Assembly: GCF_026898095.1 (NCBI RefSeq)
Contig: NZ_CP114015.1
Location: 2,294,001-2,358,000 of the forward strand
Reading direction: 5' to 3'
DNA from: Arthrobacter sp. ATA002
GTDB taxonomy: Bacteria > Actinomycetota > Actinomycetes > Actinomycetales > Micrococcaceae
DNA: 64,000 bases
In this document: positions 37,135 through 46,083 of the stretch, in pieces
Layout of the letters: each line of letters starts with the position of its first letter
Position numbering within the stretch: the stretch's first letter is position 1
Notes under the pieces: generated by a model
What the model saw: the letters and a program-made list of their open reading frames with translations, nothing else
What the model was told of the DNA's origin: nothing
The model's database searches: none
Made by a program: the position numbers and the translations under genes

Positions 37135-37147
37135 TCCAATCCCTCAC
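37135..37147 (-). repeat. Variant copy of the CGGYGAGGGATCC motif
   Basis: On the minus strand the stretch reads CGGTGAGGGATTGG, differing from the consensus by T for C at the twelfth position. It lies upstream of the P-loop remnant. Confidence 0.3.
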
Positions 37148-37236
37148 CGCGACCTGCTAGTAGACGGCCGGGTTCCGCATCGAAGCGGGCAATTTCATTG
37201 GACCGAGCCGCCCACTGGACGGCCCGGTCCACACTT

Positions 37237-38353
37237 TCAGGGAGCCTCAGCGACCACGGAAGTGGTCACCGCGGTCCAGACCGGAGAGGTTCCGGCTGGC
37301 ATGCCTGCCCAATCCTTCAAGAGGACCTCGCGTTCCCCTATCAGCAAACCGGTGTCCGGATCGATTATTATCTCGACCCGTGCCACATGATCGGCATTGT
37401 TCATTCCTATCGAGATACCGGTCCGTCCATCAAGTGTCGCTTGACGGTCCAGCACCGTCACCTCGGGCATCAGAGCTGCCGCTTCATACAGTGCAGCGCG
37501 CAGATCGGCCGGAATCACACCTGTGCCCAGCGCTTCGGCGATGGTTTTAAAGGCTTGCTCCTCTGCTGTGGCTCCTTCCCCGCGTTGCGTTGATAAATGA
37601 AATCCAACAACGCTTTAGGATCCCGGGGTGCAGTGTCCACTGCCTCGCCTAGTGGCATGTTGTTAAAGATTGTCTGTTGATCGTCATAGAAGTTGCCTCC
37701 GGGAGCGCGCATCAGAGGATCAGTGTAAGGCGTGGTCGCGATCGGCCCACGCGCGGGGTCCTCACGTTCCATTCGCTGCTTCTCGGCGAACTGGCGTGAG
37801 GCCTCGTCGAAGAACTGGACGGGGACACTCGGATCCTGGTTCAAGATCCACTCTCCTGACCGATCTGCGGGCACGTACAACTGCTCATTCCCGCTGACAA
37901 GCCACGTATACACCTCCCCGGGCACGGTCATGTTGGCGTAAGAATAGACTGCCTTGGTGTCCACCAGCAGATACTGGCCTGGACCTATTACAGGATCCGA
38001 GGTTCGGATGGTGGCATCTGCGGCGTTGTTCAGGACTTCGGCGGCTTCGGCGGTGGTACCGGGGCTGCCAGGCCGGACGACGTCGGCCACGATAACGCCG
38101 CCCACGAGCAGAGCCGCGGCCGCCGAGGCCAGCAGTACACGGCGTCCGCGACGCGGCGGGCTGGCCCGAATCGGGTGTGCAGCCGGGTATGGTCGCTGAT
38201 CCTGGATACGGACCCGACCCCAATGGCCGCAGAGCCCATGACCGCAAGGGATCTGCTTCTGCTGGCGGCAAGTTCTGTTTCGGTGATGGCGCGCCCGGGA
38301 TCGGCCGCAATAAGCTGCCGTTCGACGTCGTCCGGTGTATTTGCTGTCCTCAT
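37237..38353 (-). pseudogene. CU044_5270 family protein (sigma-factor partner), two frameshifts
   Basis: Three frames combine into one product of about 372 residues: MRTANTPDDVERQLIAADPG at the start, then RRGRRVLLASAAAALLVGG (membrane helix) with VLNNAADATIRTSDPVIGPG and YLLVDTKAVYSYANM, and last VIPADLRAALYEAAALMPEV with DPDTGLLIGEREVLL. One base is missing between 38195 and 38220 and one at about 37573 (AAGGAGCC for AAGGGAGCC). The family is encoded directly after ECF sigma genes, as here (four-base overlap at 38350-38353), and is thought to act as an anti-sigma factor with an outside sensor domain. Confidence 0.75.
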
Positions 38354-38922
38354 TTTTTGGCTCCCTGTGGCTGTGTTTCCTCGTCTAACAGGCGACTCAG
38401 TGCCTTGCGTGCGCGGTGCAAACGCATCCTGACTGCGGTGGCGCTGGTATCGAGCAGGTCCGAGACCTCGACGGAGCTAAAGCCGTCCCAATATGTCAGG
38501 AGCAGGACTTCGCGGTCGTCGGCGCCCAACTTGCTCAAGGCCTCCTGGATCCGCGATTCATCCTGGTCGCGGACGCTGTCCCGTTCGAGCTGCAGAGCTC
38601 CGAGGAGGCTGGAGGCCCGAAGTGCTGACCGGTCATGGTTGCGGAGCACGTTTTTCGCAATTCCGAAGACCACCATGACCGAGAGACCCGCGTCTTGCCC
38701 CGTTTTTTCCCAGGTGATCCTGAAAACTTCGGCACAAAGATCTTCTGCGGTGGTGGCGTTATCCGTTCGACGGCGAAAATAGCGGTAAACACGGTCGTGA
38801 CAGGCAGTGTGGGTGGCCAAGAAGCGTTTTCCCTCTCCGAGACCACTTGTTCCTTCCGGACGGTTTGTAAGCTCATGCCCTGTTAATGTCCGGCAGCCAC
38901 CAAAGGGTAACCAAGCGTTCAA
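38350..38922 (-). CDS. ECF RNA polymerase sigma factor
   Basis: Region 2 is HDRVYRYFRRRTDNATTAED and LCAEVFRITWEK; region 4 is LSKLGADDREVLLLTYWDGF, SSVEVSDLLDTSATAVRMRL, HRARKALSRLL. The start is doubtful: the TTG at 38922 keeps the frame but adds an odd leader, while the ATG at 38876 (MSLQTVRKEQVVSERE) would connect to RFLATHTACHDRVYRYF if the four T at 38826-38829 were five, giving a usual 175-residue protein. I think the latter is right and one base is missing. It is the first gene of an operon with the CU044_5270 protein, its probable anti-sigma partner. Confidence 0.85.
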   Translation of the reverse strand: MNAWLPFGGCRTLTGHELTNRPEGTSGLGEGKRFLATHTACHDRVYRYFRRRTDNATTAEDLCAEVFRITWEKTGQDAGLSVMVVFGIAKNVLRNHDRSALRASSLLGALQLERDSVRDQDESRIQEALSKLGADDREVLLLTYWDGFSSVEVSDLLDTSATAVRMRLHRARKALSRLLDEETQPQGAKK

Positions 38923-39056
38923 ACTATTTCTTAGCGATCTTGAAAAGGATGCTATCTAATTGGTCATTCCGGCCCAGGCTGGCCAGGATCCAGCCTCTGC
39001 GTCCAGATCGATCCCCTGGAGACGTGAGGCATACGGTCAAGGGCGCTGGACGTAAC

Positions 39057-39065
39057 GAGGGATCC
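39057..39065 (+). repeat. Partial copy of the GAGGGATCC motif
   Basis: ACGAGGGATCC in the gap upstream of the ECF sigma gene and the phosphatase gene; only the GAGGGATCC core fits the consensus. Confidence 0.25.
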
Positions 39066-39207
39066 AGCTGCCTGGAAGCCAGCGGCATGGAAGGATCGTT
39101 TTCGTGCCAACAATCCATCTTGTTATCTAGCTGTTTGTTCCCGGTAAGGTTTGGGGCCATCCATGTATGCTCGTCACCAATCTACCGCTGCCTTGAAGGG
39201 GATAAAT

Positions 39208-39940
39208 GTGACGATGAAGTTGGACTGGTCCGGGCTGGTCAATGCCAGAGATCTGGGTGGAATCCCGCTGGAGGGCGGCGGTTACACAGTTGCAGGGGCT
39301 TTTGCGCGCTCGGACCATCCCCTGATGCTTACGCCGACAGGGTGGGAACAACTGGCCTCTTACGGTATTCGCACGATCGTTTCTCTGGAGACAGGAGGCC
39401 TGGAAGGAGAAGCCGCCCTACGTGCAAACCGCCCCGTTGAAGTCCCTGAGGGCATATCGGCGGAGCTGCTTCGCTTGCCGATCGAAGACGGATCAGACGA
39501 CGACTTTATGGAACGGTGGGCGTGTACAGGCCTTTGGGCAACCCCTGTATTTCAAAGACGCCCTGGAACGCTGGCCCGATCTGTACGGCTCCGCTCTGAA
39601 TGCATTTGCTGACGTAGAGCGGCCAGTTCTTTTGCACTGCGGTCGTGGCCACGACAGGACGGGCATCATGTCGCTGCTCCTGCTCACCCTCGCCGGCGCG
39701 ACAGCAGAAGGAATTGCAGAGGACTATCTTCTCAGCGCCCGCAATCTTCAAGCGCGCGAACCAGGCGCCGTGGAGAAACTGGATACTGCCCTACAACGGG
39801 CCGACACAACGGCCCTAGAGAGCATCCAGGCTGCGATGGCTGTGGTCACCGACGACTGGTTGGGTGCAGCCTGCGTCAAGGATGAAGTACCAGCGTTCCT
39901 CAAATCGTCCTTACTCGGAGTTGAGACGCAGGCCCATTAG
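39208..39940 (+). pseudogene. Tyrosine-protein phosphatase family protein, frameshifted
   Basis: The catalytic CX5R loop is HCGRGHDRTGIMSLLLLTLA, in the second frame; the first frame carries the family start LVNARDLGGIPLEGGGYTVA and FARSDHPLMLTPTGWEQL. An extra G in the GGG at 39518-39520 separates them; without it the sequence reads MERWRVQAFGQPLYFKDALE. The repaired length is 243 residues. GTG 39208 has GAAGGGG at ideal distance; ATG 39214 is the alternative. It matches the Y_phosphatase3/SCO1899-like group (PtpB-like fold). It may act on phosphotyrosine or phosphoinositides. Confidence 0.8.
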
Positions 39941-39987
39941 CAGAAGGCGCAGGTACTTACCGTTCCATGAAGTGGCGCTCCGTAGAA

Positions 39988-40054
39988 CGGTCGTTCGTCG
40001 CGACGCCTAAGCAGCGCCGGACGACGCACCTCAGGAGCTCTGTTTTAGGGATCC
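39988..40054 (+). repeat. 67-bp dispersed direct repeat, copy 2
   Basis: Same sequence and orientation as 2263-2329 apart from one base. Here it lies between the phosphatase and the MOSC gene, both converging on it, and its hairpin could end transcription from either side. Confidence 0.75.
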
Positions 40055-40155
40055 TTGCACGGGACGGCCAACTCGCTTCTGGTTTCTTGCGTCAGTTGAG
40101 ACTCAAGAAACACTCAGATCAGGGGTCAGACTGCAGGCAGCTGGAAAGGGGTGGT

Positions 40156-40698
40156 TCAAACGCGCGCCAAGGGACGATGTGGTTTAGCAGGGACTTCTAC
40201 TGCAATGCTGTCTCCGACCCTTACTTCGCCGCCCATGACTACGACGCCCATGATTCCTGCTTTGCGGACCACATGCCCTTTAGAATCTCGGGGCAGCACT
40301 GCTTTCAGAAGACCTGTTTGGAAGCGATCAATCTGCAAGCAGGGATTACGAAGACCAGTCACCTTAATAACAGCGTCTGCTCCTACTCGCAAAAGTGTTC
40401 CCTCAGGCAGATCCAAGAGATCAAGGCCGTTGGTGGTGATGTTCTCTCCGAGGTCACCGGCGTGCACCGCAAAGCCCTTCAATGCGAGCTCCTCGAACAG
40501 TTCCGCGTGAATCAGATGCACCTGCCGCAGGTTGGGCTGTGTAGGGTCAGCCCGAACTCTTGAGAGGTGTTGGACGGTAGTCCCGGAGTGGGCGTCACCT
40601 TCTACCCCTAGCCCTTCCACAAGCACAATGGATGGACGCGGCTCCTTCGTGAAATTGTGCGCAGCGCTCCGGCTGACTGATACAACGATGCTGCTCAT
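40156..40698 (-). CDS. MOSC domain-containing protein
   Basis: The product has 180 residues, a typical single MOSC domain: VEGLGVEGDAHSGTTVQHLS at the start, HAGDLGENITTNGLDLLDLP, and TGLRNPCLQIDRFQTGLLKA with the conserved cysteine that carries sulfur in this superfamily, then GIMGVVVMGGEVRVGDSIAV. It may transfer sulfur to the molybdenum cofactor or detoxify via a persulfide; the single-domain members have no settled substrate. ATG at 40698. Confidence 0.9.
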   Translation of the reverse strand: MSSIVVSVSRSAAHNFTKEPRPSIVLVEGLGVEGDAHSGTTVQHLSRVRADPTQPNLRQVHLIHAELFEELALKGFAVHAGDLGENITTNGLDLLDLPEGTLLRVGADAVIKVTGLRNPCLQIDRFQTGLLKAVLPRDSKGHVVRKAGIMGVVVMGGEVRVGDSIAVEVPAKPHRPLARV

Positions 40699-40877
40699 CT
40701 TGTCCCCCCGTACGTGACTAGCTTCTGAGCACAGTAGTCATAGCGTTCCGCAATCCAGTGCCGGGCTAGAACGAGCGCTTCAAGACTTCAGGCTCTGCCA
40801 CAGCCTATAGGCCGAATCCGGTGTTGACACCGCTCGTAAGCCGATCGTTCTGCGGGACGCCAGCTGACCGGGTCGGG

Positions 40878-41846
40878 TTATCGAGTCTTATGAAAGATGG
40901 CTTCTGATTCCACGGGCTTGAACCCAAGATCGGTATTGATAGATCGCATCCATGTGTTCTGGTCGTCGCTGCTTGTCCTCACGCGGCTTACTGCTTCGAG
41001 CTTCTTCGCCTCGTACAGAGATGCCAGTTTCACCGCAGCTCCCAATCCGTGGCCGCGATGTTCCCGAAGGACGAGGGTCCCCTCGATGTCCGCCGGACGC
41101 TCATCGGTCGCAGCGCTTACGAGGCAAGTCCAGGCCGCCACGTCGTCGTTCTCGGTCACCGCAATTGACTCCACTGCCGCTGATCCCTGTGCGACCCACC
41201 TGTCGATCTCGCGCGCGTATTCTGCTGGCGACACGGCAGTCTCGCTCCATCCGAGTTCACCATTGGGAGCTTCCGCGTCGACCAGACCTTTGATCTGACC
41301 TACTTGCTCGCGGTATCGGACGGGCACTCCATTGAGGTGTGTGGAGATGGTGTAGCCCTCTACTGCTGGAATCGGAGGCAGATCCGCGGCTTGAAGGTCC
41401 AACTCGACGACCGTCTCGGTCGTCGCGACCGTGTAGCCGAGCGGGTTGAGGAACCGCTTCTCAAGGGCAGCGATATTCTCCACTGTCGGCCGGTAAGCAC
41501 TGGTGACGAACCGTGTGGTTGTTGACGGGGAGTCAGCTTCAGCGGCAACTATCAGTGCACTGCCGATGCCATTGTCCTGGTACTCCGGGTGCACCCAGAT
41601 GAAAATCCACGTCGTCTCTGGTTCGTCTTCGGAGGTCATGCCCGCAACAAACCCCTGCAACGTCGACCCGTCCCATGCCCCAAGGAGGCGCTTGACCCAA
41701 CCGTCCTCAGCACGCCACCCGAGGATGCGGGCATCTAAACCCCGACCTACCCAATCAGGCCGCGACTTGAGGTTCGCTGCACGCTCAACCTCATACGCGT
41801 CTGCCAGTGCTTGGTTATTGGCAAGATCTAAACGGCGAATATTCAT
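40878..41846 (-). CDS. GNAT family N-acetyltransferase with two GNAT domains
   Basis: From ATG 41846 (MNIRRLDLANNQALADAYEV) the product has 322 residues. The first domain has WIFIWVHPEYQDNGIGSALI, the acetyl-CoA pyrophosphate loop Q/DNGIGSA; the second has VAAWTCLVSAATDERPADIE and TLVLREHRGHGLGAAVKLAS with the loop RGHGLG. ENIAALEKRFLNPLGYTV fits the end of the first fold. Similar tandem proteins in actinobacteria resemble mycothiol synthase (MshD) in plan but this is not MshD. Substrate unknown. The upstream extension to 41939 lacks conserved character. Confidence 0.85.
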   Translation of the reverse strand: MNIRRLDLANNQALADAYEVERAANLKSRPDWVGRGLDARILGWRAEDGWVKRLLGAWDGSTLQGFVAGMTSEDEPETTWIFIWVHPEYQDNGIGSALIVAAEADSPSTTTRFVTSAYRPTVENIAALEKRFLNPLGYTVATTETVVELDLQAADLPPIPAVEGYTISTHLNGVPVRYREQVGQIKGLVDAEAPNGELGWSETAVSPAEYAREIDRWVAQGSAAVESIAVTENDDVAAWTCLVSAATDERPADIEGTLVLREHRGHGLGAAVKLASLYEAKKLEAVSRVRTSSDDQNTWMRSINTDLGFKPVESEAIFHKTR

Positions 41847-41970
41847 ACGTACCAACCTAATGTGGAAAGGCGAAACAGCAGCACAACTGGAATGCCTTTG
41901 ATCAATCCGTGCACCAATCATTGGAAAGGTGGAAGCCACCTATGCTTCGGTGTTTGCGGGCGAGCCCGTC

Positions 41971-41985
41971 CGGTGAGGGATCCCT
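41971..41985 (+). repeat. Intergenic motif CGGYGAGGGATCC, copy B
   Basis: CGGTGAGGGATCCCTT, between the MFS stop (42013) and the GNAT start. The core AGGGATCCCT is itself a palindrome. Confidence 0.55.
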
Positions 41986-42012
41986 TGATGGGGAGGTGTG
42001 AGTCGCTTCTGC

Positions 42013-43245
42013 CTACGTGGTGTCAATGCGGTAGCGCGTGAGGGGCTTATTGCGTGCAGCGATGGTTGCGATGGCGACCACGCAGAGGATGCCGCCTGAG
42101 GTCAGTGAGACCGCAGGGGATGCGATACTCGCGACGATTCCTGCACGAAAGTTCCCTAGTTCAGGGCCTGCGACACCGACAACGTTCTCCACGGCGCTGA
42201 CTCTCCCGCGATAGTGATCTGGGGTGGCAAGTTGGAGGAGGGTTCCGCGGGATATAACGGCAATGGTGTCGGCGGCACCGGCTGCTGCAAGGAAGAGCAG
42301 CGTTGGTAGCAGGCCATCGACTAGTCCTACCGCGGCCAGGGCTACGCCCCAGACTGCTGCGGCGCCCAGTTGAACGACGCCGGGCCGGCCTTGTCTAGTG
42401 ACGAGCCCGGAGAGGTCGCTGGCCCCGATTCCTCCGACGGCGATGGCGGAGAGAAACAACCCGAGCGTTTCGGGGTTCCCGGCGAATCGCTCTTCGTTCA
42501 TTGCGGGAAAGAGAGCGATGGGCATGGCAAGCAGGGTGGCGGCAAGATCGCTGAGAAATGAGCCCGACAAGGGCGGATTTCTCCTTATAAAGCGCATACC
42601 GTCGATGATGGCGGACGCTCCTGCTTTCCCGAGCTGGTCGATCGGCCGAAGGGAAGGTAATCCCGCGATCCCGTAAAGGGCAGCGCCGAAACACAGAGCC
42701 TCAATTACGTAGCAGCCAGTAAGGCCTACCCACGCGATGAGTAGACCGGCAAGGGCCGGCCCCATGAGCGTGCCGGCCTGGAAGCTGATATGGGAGAGCG
42801 CGATGCCGGCGCCCACCTGATCCTGAGGAAGTAGTCGAACGACGACCGTGCGACGGGCCGCGCTACCCAGTGAGGTAAAGGCTGTCTGCAGGCAGACCAG
42901 CCCCAGGAGAAGCAGTAACGAGCTGAGGTTTGATGCTGCTTGCAGCGCGAGGAGGACGGAGGCAAACAGGGCACCGCATGTCGTCCAGAGGATGAGTTTT
43001 TTGCGGTCGACGACGTCGGCCAGCGACCCGCCAATGAGGCCCAGGACGATTGTCGGTACGGCGTAGACGAGCCCGACAACGCCGACCCAGAAGGAGCTGC
43101 CAGTGACTTCCCACACCTGATACAGCACCGCTACGACCGTAATTTGCCGTCCGAGTGACTGCAGTGAGGTACCGATCCACAACCTCCGGAAGGTCGGGCT
43201 GGTACGCAGAGGACGAAGGTCCATCCACCCACTGGCCCCCTTCAC
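42013..43245 (-). CDS. MFS transporter (enterobactin-exporter/macrolide-efflux group)
   Basis: The product has 410 residues with twelve hydrophobic segments. It starts LRPLRTSPTFRRLWIGTSLQ, has the MFS loop GGSLADVVDRKKLILWTT between helices 2 and 3, LPQDQVGAGIALSHISFQAG in the middle and ATPDHYRGRVSAVENVVGVA near the end, as in the EntS/MefA-like family. Its start overlaps the MarR gene stop by four bases (43242-43245), so both are on one transcript, and the MarR protein probably represses the pump until a drug binds. Confidence 0.9.
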   Translation of the reverse strand: MKGASGWMDLRPLRTSPTFRRLWIGTSLQSLGRQITVVAVLYQVWEVTGSSFWVGVVGLVYAVPTIVLGLIGGSLADVVDRKKLILWTTCGALFASVLLALQAASNLSSLLLLLGLVCLQTAFTSLGSAARRTVVVRLLPQDQVGAGIALSHISFQAGTLMGPALAGLLIAWVGLTGCYVIEALCFGAALYGIAGLPSLRPIDQLGKAGASAIIDGMRFIRRNPPLSGSFLSDLAATLLAMPIALFPAMNEERFAGNPETLGLFLSAIAVGGIGASDLSGLVTRQGRPGVVQLGAAAVWGVALAAVGLVDGLLPTLLFLAAAGAADTIAVISRGTLLQLATPDHYRGRVSAVENVVGVAGPELGNFRAGIVASIASPAVSLTSGGILCVVAIATIAARNKPLTRYRIDTT

Positions 43246-43733
43246 GAGCGGAACCGTGGATCGAGGTGCGCGAGAAGCCGATCCCGGAAGGACCGGCGTT
43301 CCAGCGCGGTGTTCAAATCATCAACAACCTGAGCGAGGGCGTAAGGGATTTCCTTCTCGAGCTCCGCCCACGCCGCTTCCGTCGCCCGCCATTCCGCTTC
43401 AAGAAACGGCACCAGAGCCAGACCTGCGTCGGTGAGCTGAACGAGCCTTGTCCTGGCATCCATTCCGGGTGAGCTCTCGATCAATCCGTGCTTCTTCATG
43501 GCTGCAACCGTTTGGCTCATCGCTGAGTGGGTGACACCGACCTGGGCTGCCAAGTCACGGATGGTCAATGGTCCCCGATACTTCAACCGAACGAGCACCA
43601 TACTGAACCGCGTGTTGACGGCACCGGCTCCCTGAGCTGGATACAGTGATGCGATGTCAGCGTCCATGCCATGGAGCAGGAGCTTTAGGGGAAGCAGATG
43701 ACTGAACTCCGTAGGATCTTCACTATTTATCAC
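43242..43733 (-). CDS. MarR-family transcriptional regulator
   Basis: The product has 163 residues. The winged helix is RYRGPLTIRDLAAQVGVTHS-type: KYRGPLTIRDLAAQVGVTHS, AMSQTVAAMKKHGLIESSPG, then the wing DARTRLVQLTDAGLALVPFL. Flanking helices (LLPLKLLLHGMDADIASLYP and AQVVDDLNTALERRSFRDRL) form the dimer. It is transcribed before the MFS transporter gene; a palindrome at 43741-43758, 8 bases before the start codon, is the probable operator. Confidence 0.9.
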   Translation of the reverse strand: MINSEDPTEFSHLLPLKLLLHGMDADIASLYPAQGAGAVNTRFSMVLVRLKYRGPLTIRDLAAQVGVTHSAMSQTVAAMKKHGLIESSPGMDARTRLVQLTDAGLALVPFLEAEWRATEAAWAELEKEIPYALAQVVDDLNTALERRSFRDRLLAHLDPRFRS

Positions 43734-43740
43734 AGCGCTA

Positions 43741-43758
43741 ATATAACAGGGCTTATAT
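43741..43758. promoter_or_regulatory. Palindromic operator of the MarR/MFS operon
   Basis: ATATAACAGGGCTTATAT has perfect ATATAA/TTATAT arms around a six-base centre, unusual AT-rich DNA in this GC-rich region. It begins 8 bases upstream of the MarR start codon on the minus strand and so covers the ribosome site or the start of the transcript. MarR dimers bind sites of this size. Confidence 0.6.
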
Positions 43759-43860
43759 ATTTCTGCTCGTGATTCCCTCTCAGCGACAGGTCCAGCTCAC
43801 CGCGAAACCCTCAATCCGAACACTCTCTTGCACGAAAATACGGGCACGTCCGTCACCCGG

Positions 43861-43900
43861 TGGATCCTAGGACGCTATGGTGTCCGCTTAGGATCCCTGG
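43861..43900. repeat. Hairpin repeat GGATCCTAGGAC...GTCCGCTTAGGATCC
   Basis: GGATCCTAGGACGC pairs imperfectly with GTGTCCGCTTAGGATCC around TATGG. A relative is at 6116-6150 (CATCGGACGCTCTGGTGTCC and a GATCCC end). It lies between the small membrane protein gene at 43953-44183 and the MarR gene. Confidence 0.5.
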
Positions 43901-43952
43901 CCGAACGCGTCACCAGCTCCTCCCGGCACTCTCCACTTTCCATGGCCCAGCC

Positions 43953-44183
43953 TCATGCTCGTCGATCGTCGCGCCACCATACGTAGAGAAGCCACACCGC
44001 CATGCCCCAAAGGAGTGCCGCCAGGATGATGGTGGACGGGGAAGGGCCAATACTGCATTCACTCGCCACCGCAACAAAGTCAGTACAGGTTCCCGACCGC
44101 GAGAACATCGCCGCAACGCCTGCAATTGCCGCCGCAATGGCAGCAAGTAGCCAGTTGAAACGACGTTTTCCCCGCTTGATCAC
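43953..44183 (-). CDS. Small two-helix membrane protein
   Basis: From GTG 44183, preceded by GGGAGGAAAAT, the product has 76 residues: basic start (VIKRGKRRFN), helix one (WLLAAIAAAIAGVAAMF), a loop with two cysteines (GTCTDFVAVASECS) that could form an outside disulfide, and helix two (IILAALLWGMAVWLLYVWW). Family unknown. Confidence 0.6.
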   Translation of the reverse strand: MIKRGKRRFNWLLAAIAAAIAGVAAMFSRSGTCTDFVAVASECSIGPSPSTIILAALLWGMAVWLLYVWWRDDRRA

Positions 44184-44331
44184 ATTTTCCTCCCGAGGCC
44201 TGCAACTCTGACCTTGCTGTCCGCCCACTACGTTGTGCCCGCCGCCGACGAAAGCTCTGCATTGGATCAGGGTCCATGCAGCCGACCTTGCATGTTTCCG
44301 CGATCACTCGAAAGTAGTCGTTCTAGATCAC

Positions 44332-44344
44332 CGCCGAGGGATCC
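44332..44344 (+). repeat. Intergenic motif CGGYGAGGGATCC, copy C
   Basis: CGCCGAGGGATCCTT between the small membrane protein gene (start 44183) and the end of the NAD(P)-binding gene at 44451-45274. It differs from the consensus at the third base. Confidence 0.45.
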
Positions 44345-44450
44345 TTCAGCGGGCGGTTTCTCGAGACCGGACTATTTAGACTGTTTGGACTTGCTGCTGA
44401 GGGATGACGGTCCTGATCAAGGGTAGGACACCTTGCAAGTGAGCTAAAGA

Positions 44451-45274
44451 TCAGGGCGTGGTCCGGAACTGGTGGGCGTGCTCGTGAGCCCACTGGGCAA
44501 AGGTGCGCGCCGGGCGACCGGTTACCTCTTCGATAGTGGGCAGGATCGTGTCGGCGACCTCCGGCGGGTTGGTGGCCAACTGGATGCCGAATTCGACGTA
44601 GTCGTCGTCGTACCCGAAGCCACGCAGCCGTTCGCGTTCTGTTTCCTCGCTCAGTTGCACGAACTCGATCGGCTCACCGATTGCTTCAGCGAGGAAATGT
44701 GTTCGCTCAGCAGGGTGAGTGCCTCCGGCCCGGTCAGCGGGTAGGCCTTGCCCCCGTGCCCATCTGTCGTGAGGGCTGTCACGACGACGCCGGCGATGTC
44801 GGCTTCATGCACGACGGCGCTGGGATAGGCAGCGAGCATGGAAACTGTGCGTGCGGCACGGACCTCGGGAGCGAAGTCGAGCGCGTTGGCCATAAACTCG
44901 GCCGGTTGCAGGATGGTCCAGGCGATGGAGCTGGCCTGCAGGGCTTCTTCGACGTTGGTGGGTTCCCAGCCGCCGAGGACCGTGGCCCGGCTGATGCCGG
45001 CGCGCTCGGCGAGTTGAACGATCTCCTTCCCATTGGTGAGATCTTCGCGCTCGTCGCCGCCGAATGTGATCAGGTGGACGGCGTCCATTCCTTCGAACGC
45101 TGTCTCCAGGGTGGTGGTGTCGGTGAGGTCGCCTGCTACCGCCTCGACTCCGGCGGGCAGGTCGGCGTTGGCGGGATCGCGGGTGAGAGCACGAACCGTG
45201 TGGCCGGCTTCCTGGAGCTGGGCGACGAGGTTGCGTCCAACCTGGCCGGTGGCTCCGGTGACGAGAATGCGCAT
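44451..45274 (-). pseudogene. NmrA-like NAD(P)-binding protein, frameshifted
   Basis: From ATG 45274 the Rossmann motif MRILVTGATGQVGRNLVAQL leads a typical NmrA/atypical SDR protein (GDLTDTTTLETAFEGMDAVH, WTILQPAEFMANALDFAPEV, HEADIAGVVVTALTTDGHGG). After ALTLLSEH one base is missing near 44694-44700; the next frame gives FLAEAIGEPIEFVQLSEETE and ends VTGRPARTFAQWAHEHAHQF. The repaired product has 274 residues. It probably reduces a quinone or acts as a redox sensor. It is separated from the ABC operon by 23 bases, same strand. Confidence 0.8.
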
Positions 45275-45297
45275 GGGTGAGTCCTTTCGTAGGGGGG

Positions 45298-46083
45298 TTA
45301 GCTGGTGCTGGTTCGAAGAGTTCGGAGCCCGAGGAGCAGGCCGAGGGTTGCGGTGACGGTGGCAGCGAGGAACCCGAGTCCGACGTCGGGGCTGAGCTGG
45401 CCTGCGAAGAGCTCGCGTTCGGCGTTGACGACGTGGGTGAGGGGATTGAGCCGGGAGAGGGTGCGCATCCAGGCCGGGCCGTTTTCCAGGGGCAGGAGCA
45501 TCCCGGAGAGAATCATGAGTGGGAACAGCACGGTCTGGTGCACGGTCCAGAACACCCAGTCCTGGCGCCGGACTGCGATGGCAAGTGCGTAGCTCAGGGA
45601 CCCAATGCCGATTCCGAGGATGCCGAGCAGGACCAGCCCGAGAACGGCGCCGGCTGGGCTGGGCCGGAAGCCGAACGGGATCATGACCAGGACCACGATG
45701 ACGGCCTGAGCCACCAGGGGCATGAACTCTTTGAGCGCGCGGCCAATGAAGAGCGAGGATCGCGACAACGGCGTGACGAGGAGCCGTTCGTGGGAGCCGT
45801 TTTGAAGGTCAAACTGGAGATTGGAACCGGTTCCTGCAGTGCCGAACAAGGCGGTCATCACGAGAATGCCGGGAACAAACCAAGCCCAGGGCGATCCATC
45901 GGTTGGGGGTGCGCCTGCTGCGATGAGCGGTCCGAACAGGAGCAGGAAGAACAGCGGCTGCACCATGCCCGCGACAAGGGAGAACGGATCGCTGATCACG
46001 GGGCGCAGCTCGCGTCCCATGACGATGACGCTGTCGCTGAGGACGCTCCGGGGACGGGTTGGAGTCGCGGTGGCTGTTGTCAT
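45298..46083 (-). CDS. ABC-2 type transporter permease (daunorubicin-exporter-like)
   Basis: The product has 261 residues and six hydrophobic segments; SVIVMGRELRPVISDPFSLV, FLLLFGPLIAA, LVTPLSRSSLFIGRALKEFM, QTVLFPLMILSGMLLPLENG and LSRLNPLTHVVNAERELF are hallmarks of DrrB-like ABC-2 membrane proteins. Its ATG overlaps the ATPase stop by four bases (46080-46083). Together they would export a drug or lipid. Confidence 0.92.
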   Translation of the reverse strand: MTTATATPTRPRSVLSDSVIVMGRELRPVISDPFSLVAGMVQPLFFLLLFGPLIAAGAPPTDGSPWAWFVPGILVMTALFGTAGTGSNLQFDLQNGSHERLLVTPLSRSSLFIGRALKEFMPLVAQAVIVVLVMIPFGFRPSPAGAVLGLVLLGILGIGIGSLSYALAIAVRRQDWVFWTVHQTVLFPLMILSGMLLPLENGPAWMRTLSRLNPLTHVVNAERELFAGQLSPDVGLGFLAATVTATLGLLLGLRTLRTSTS

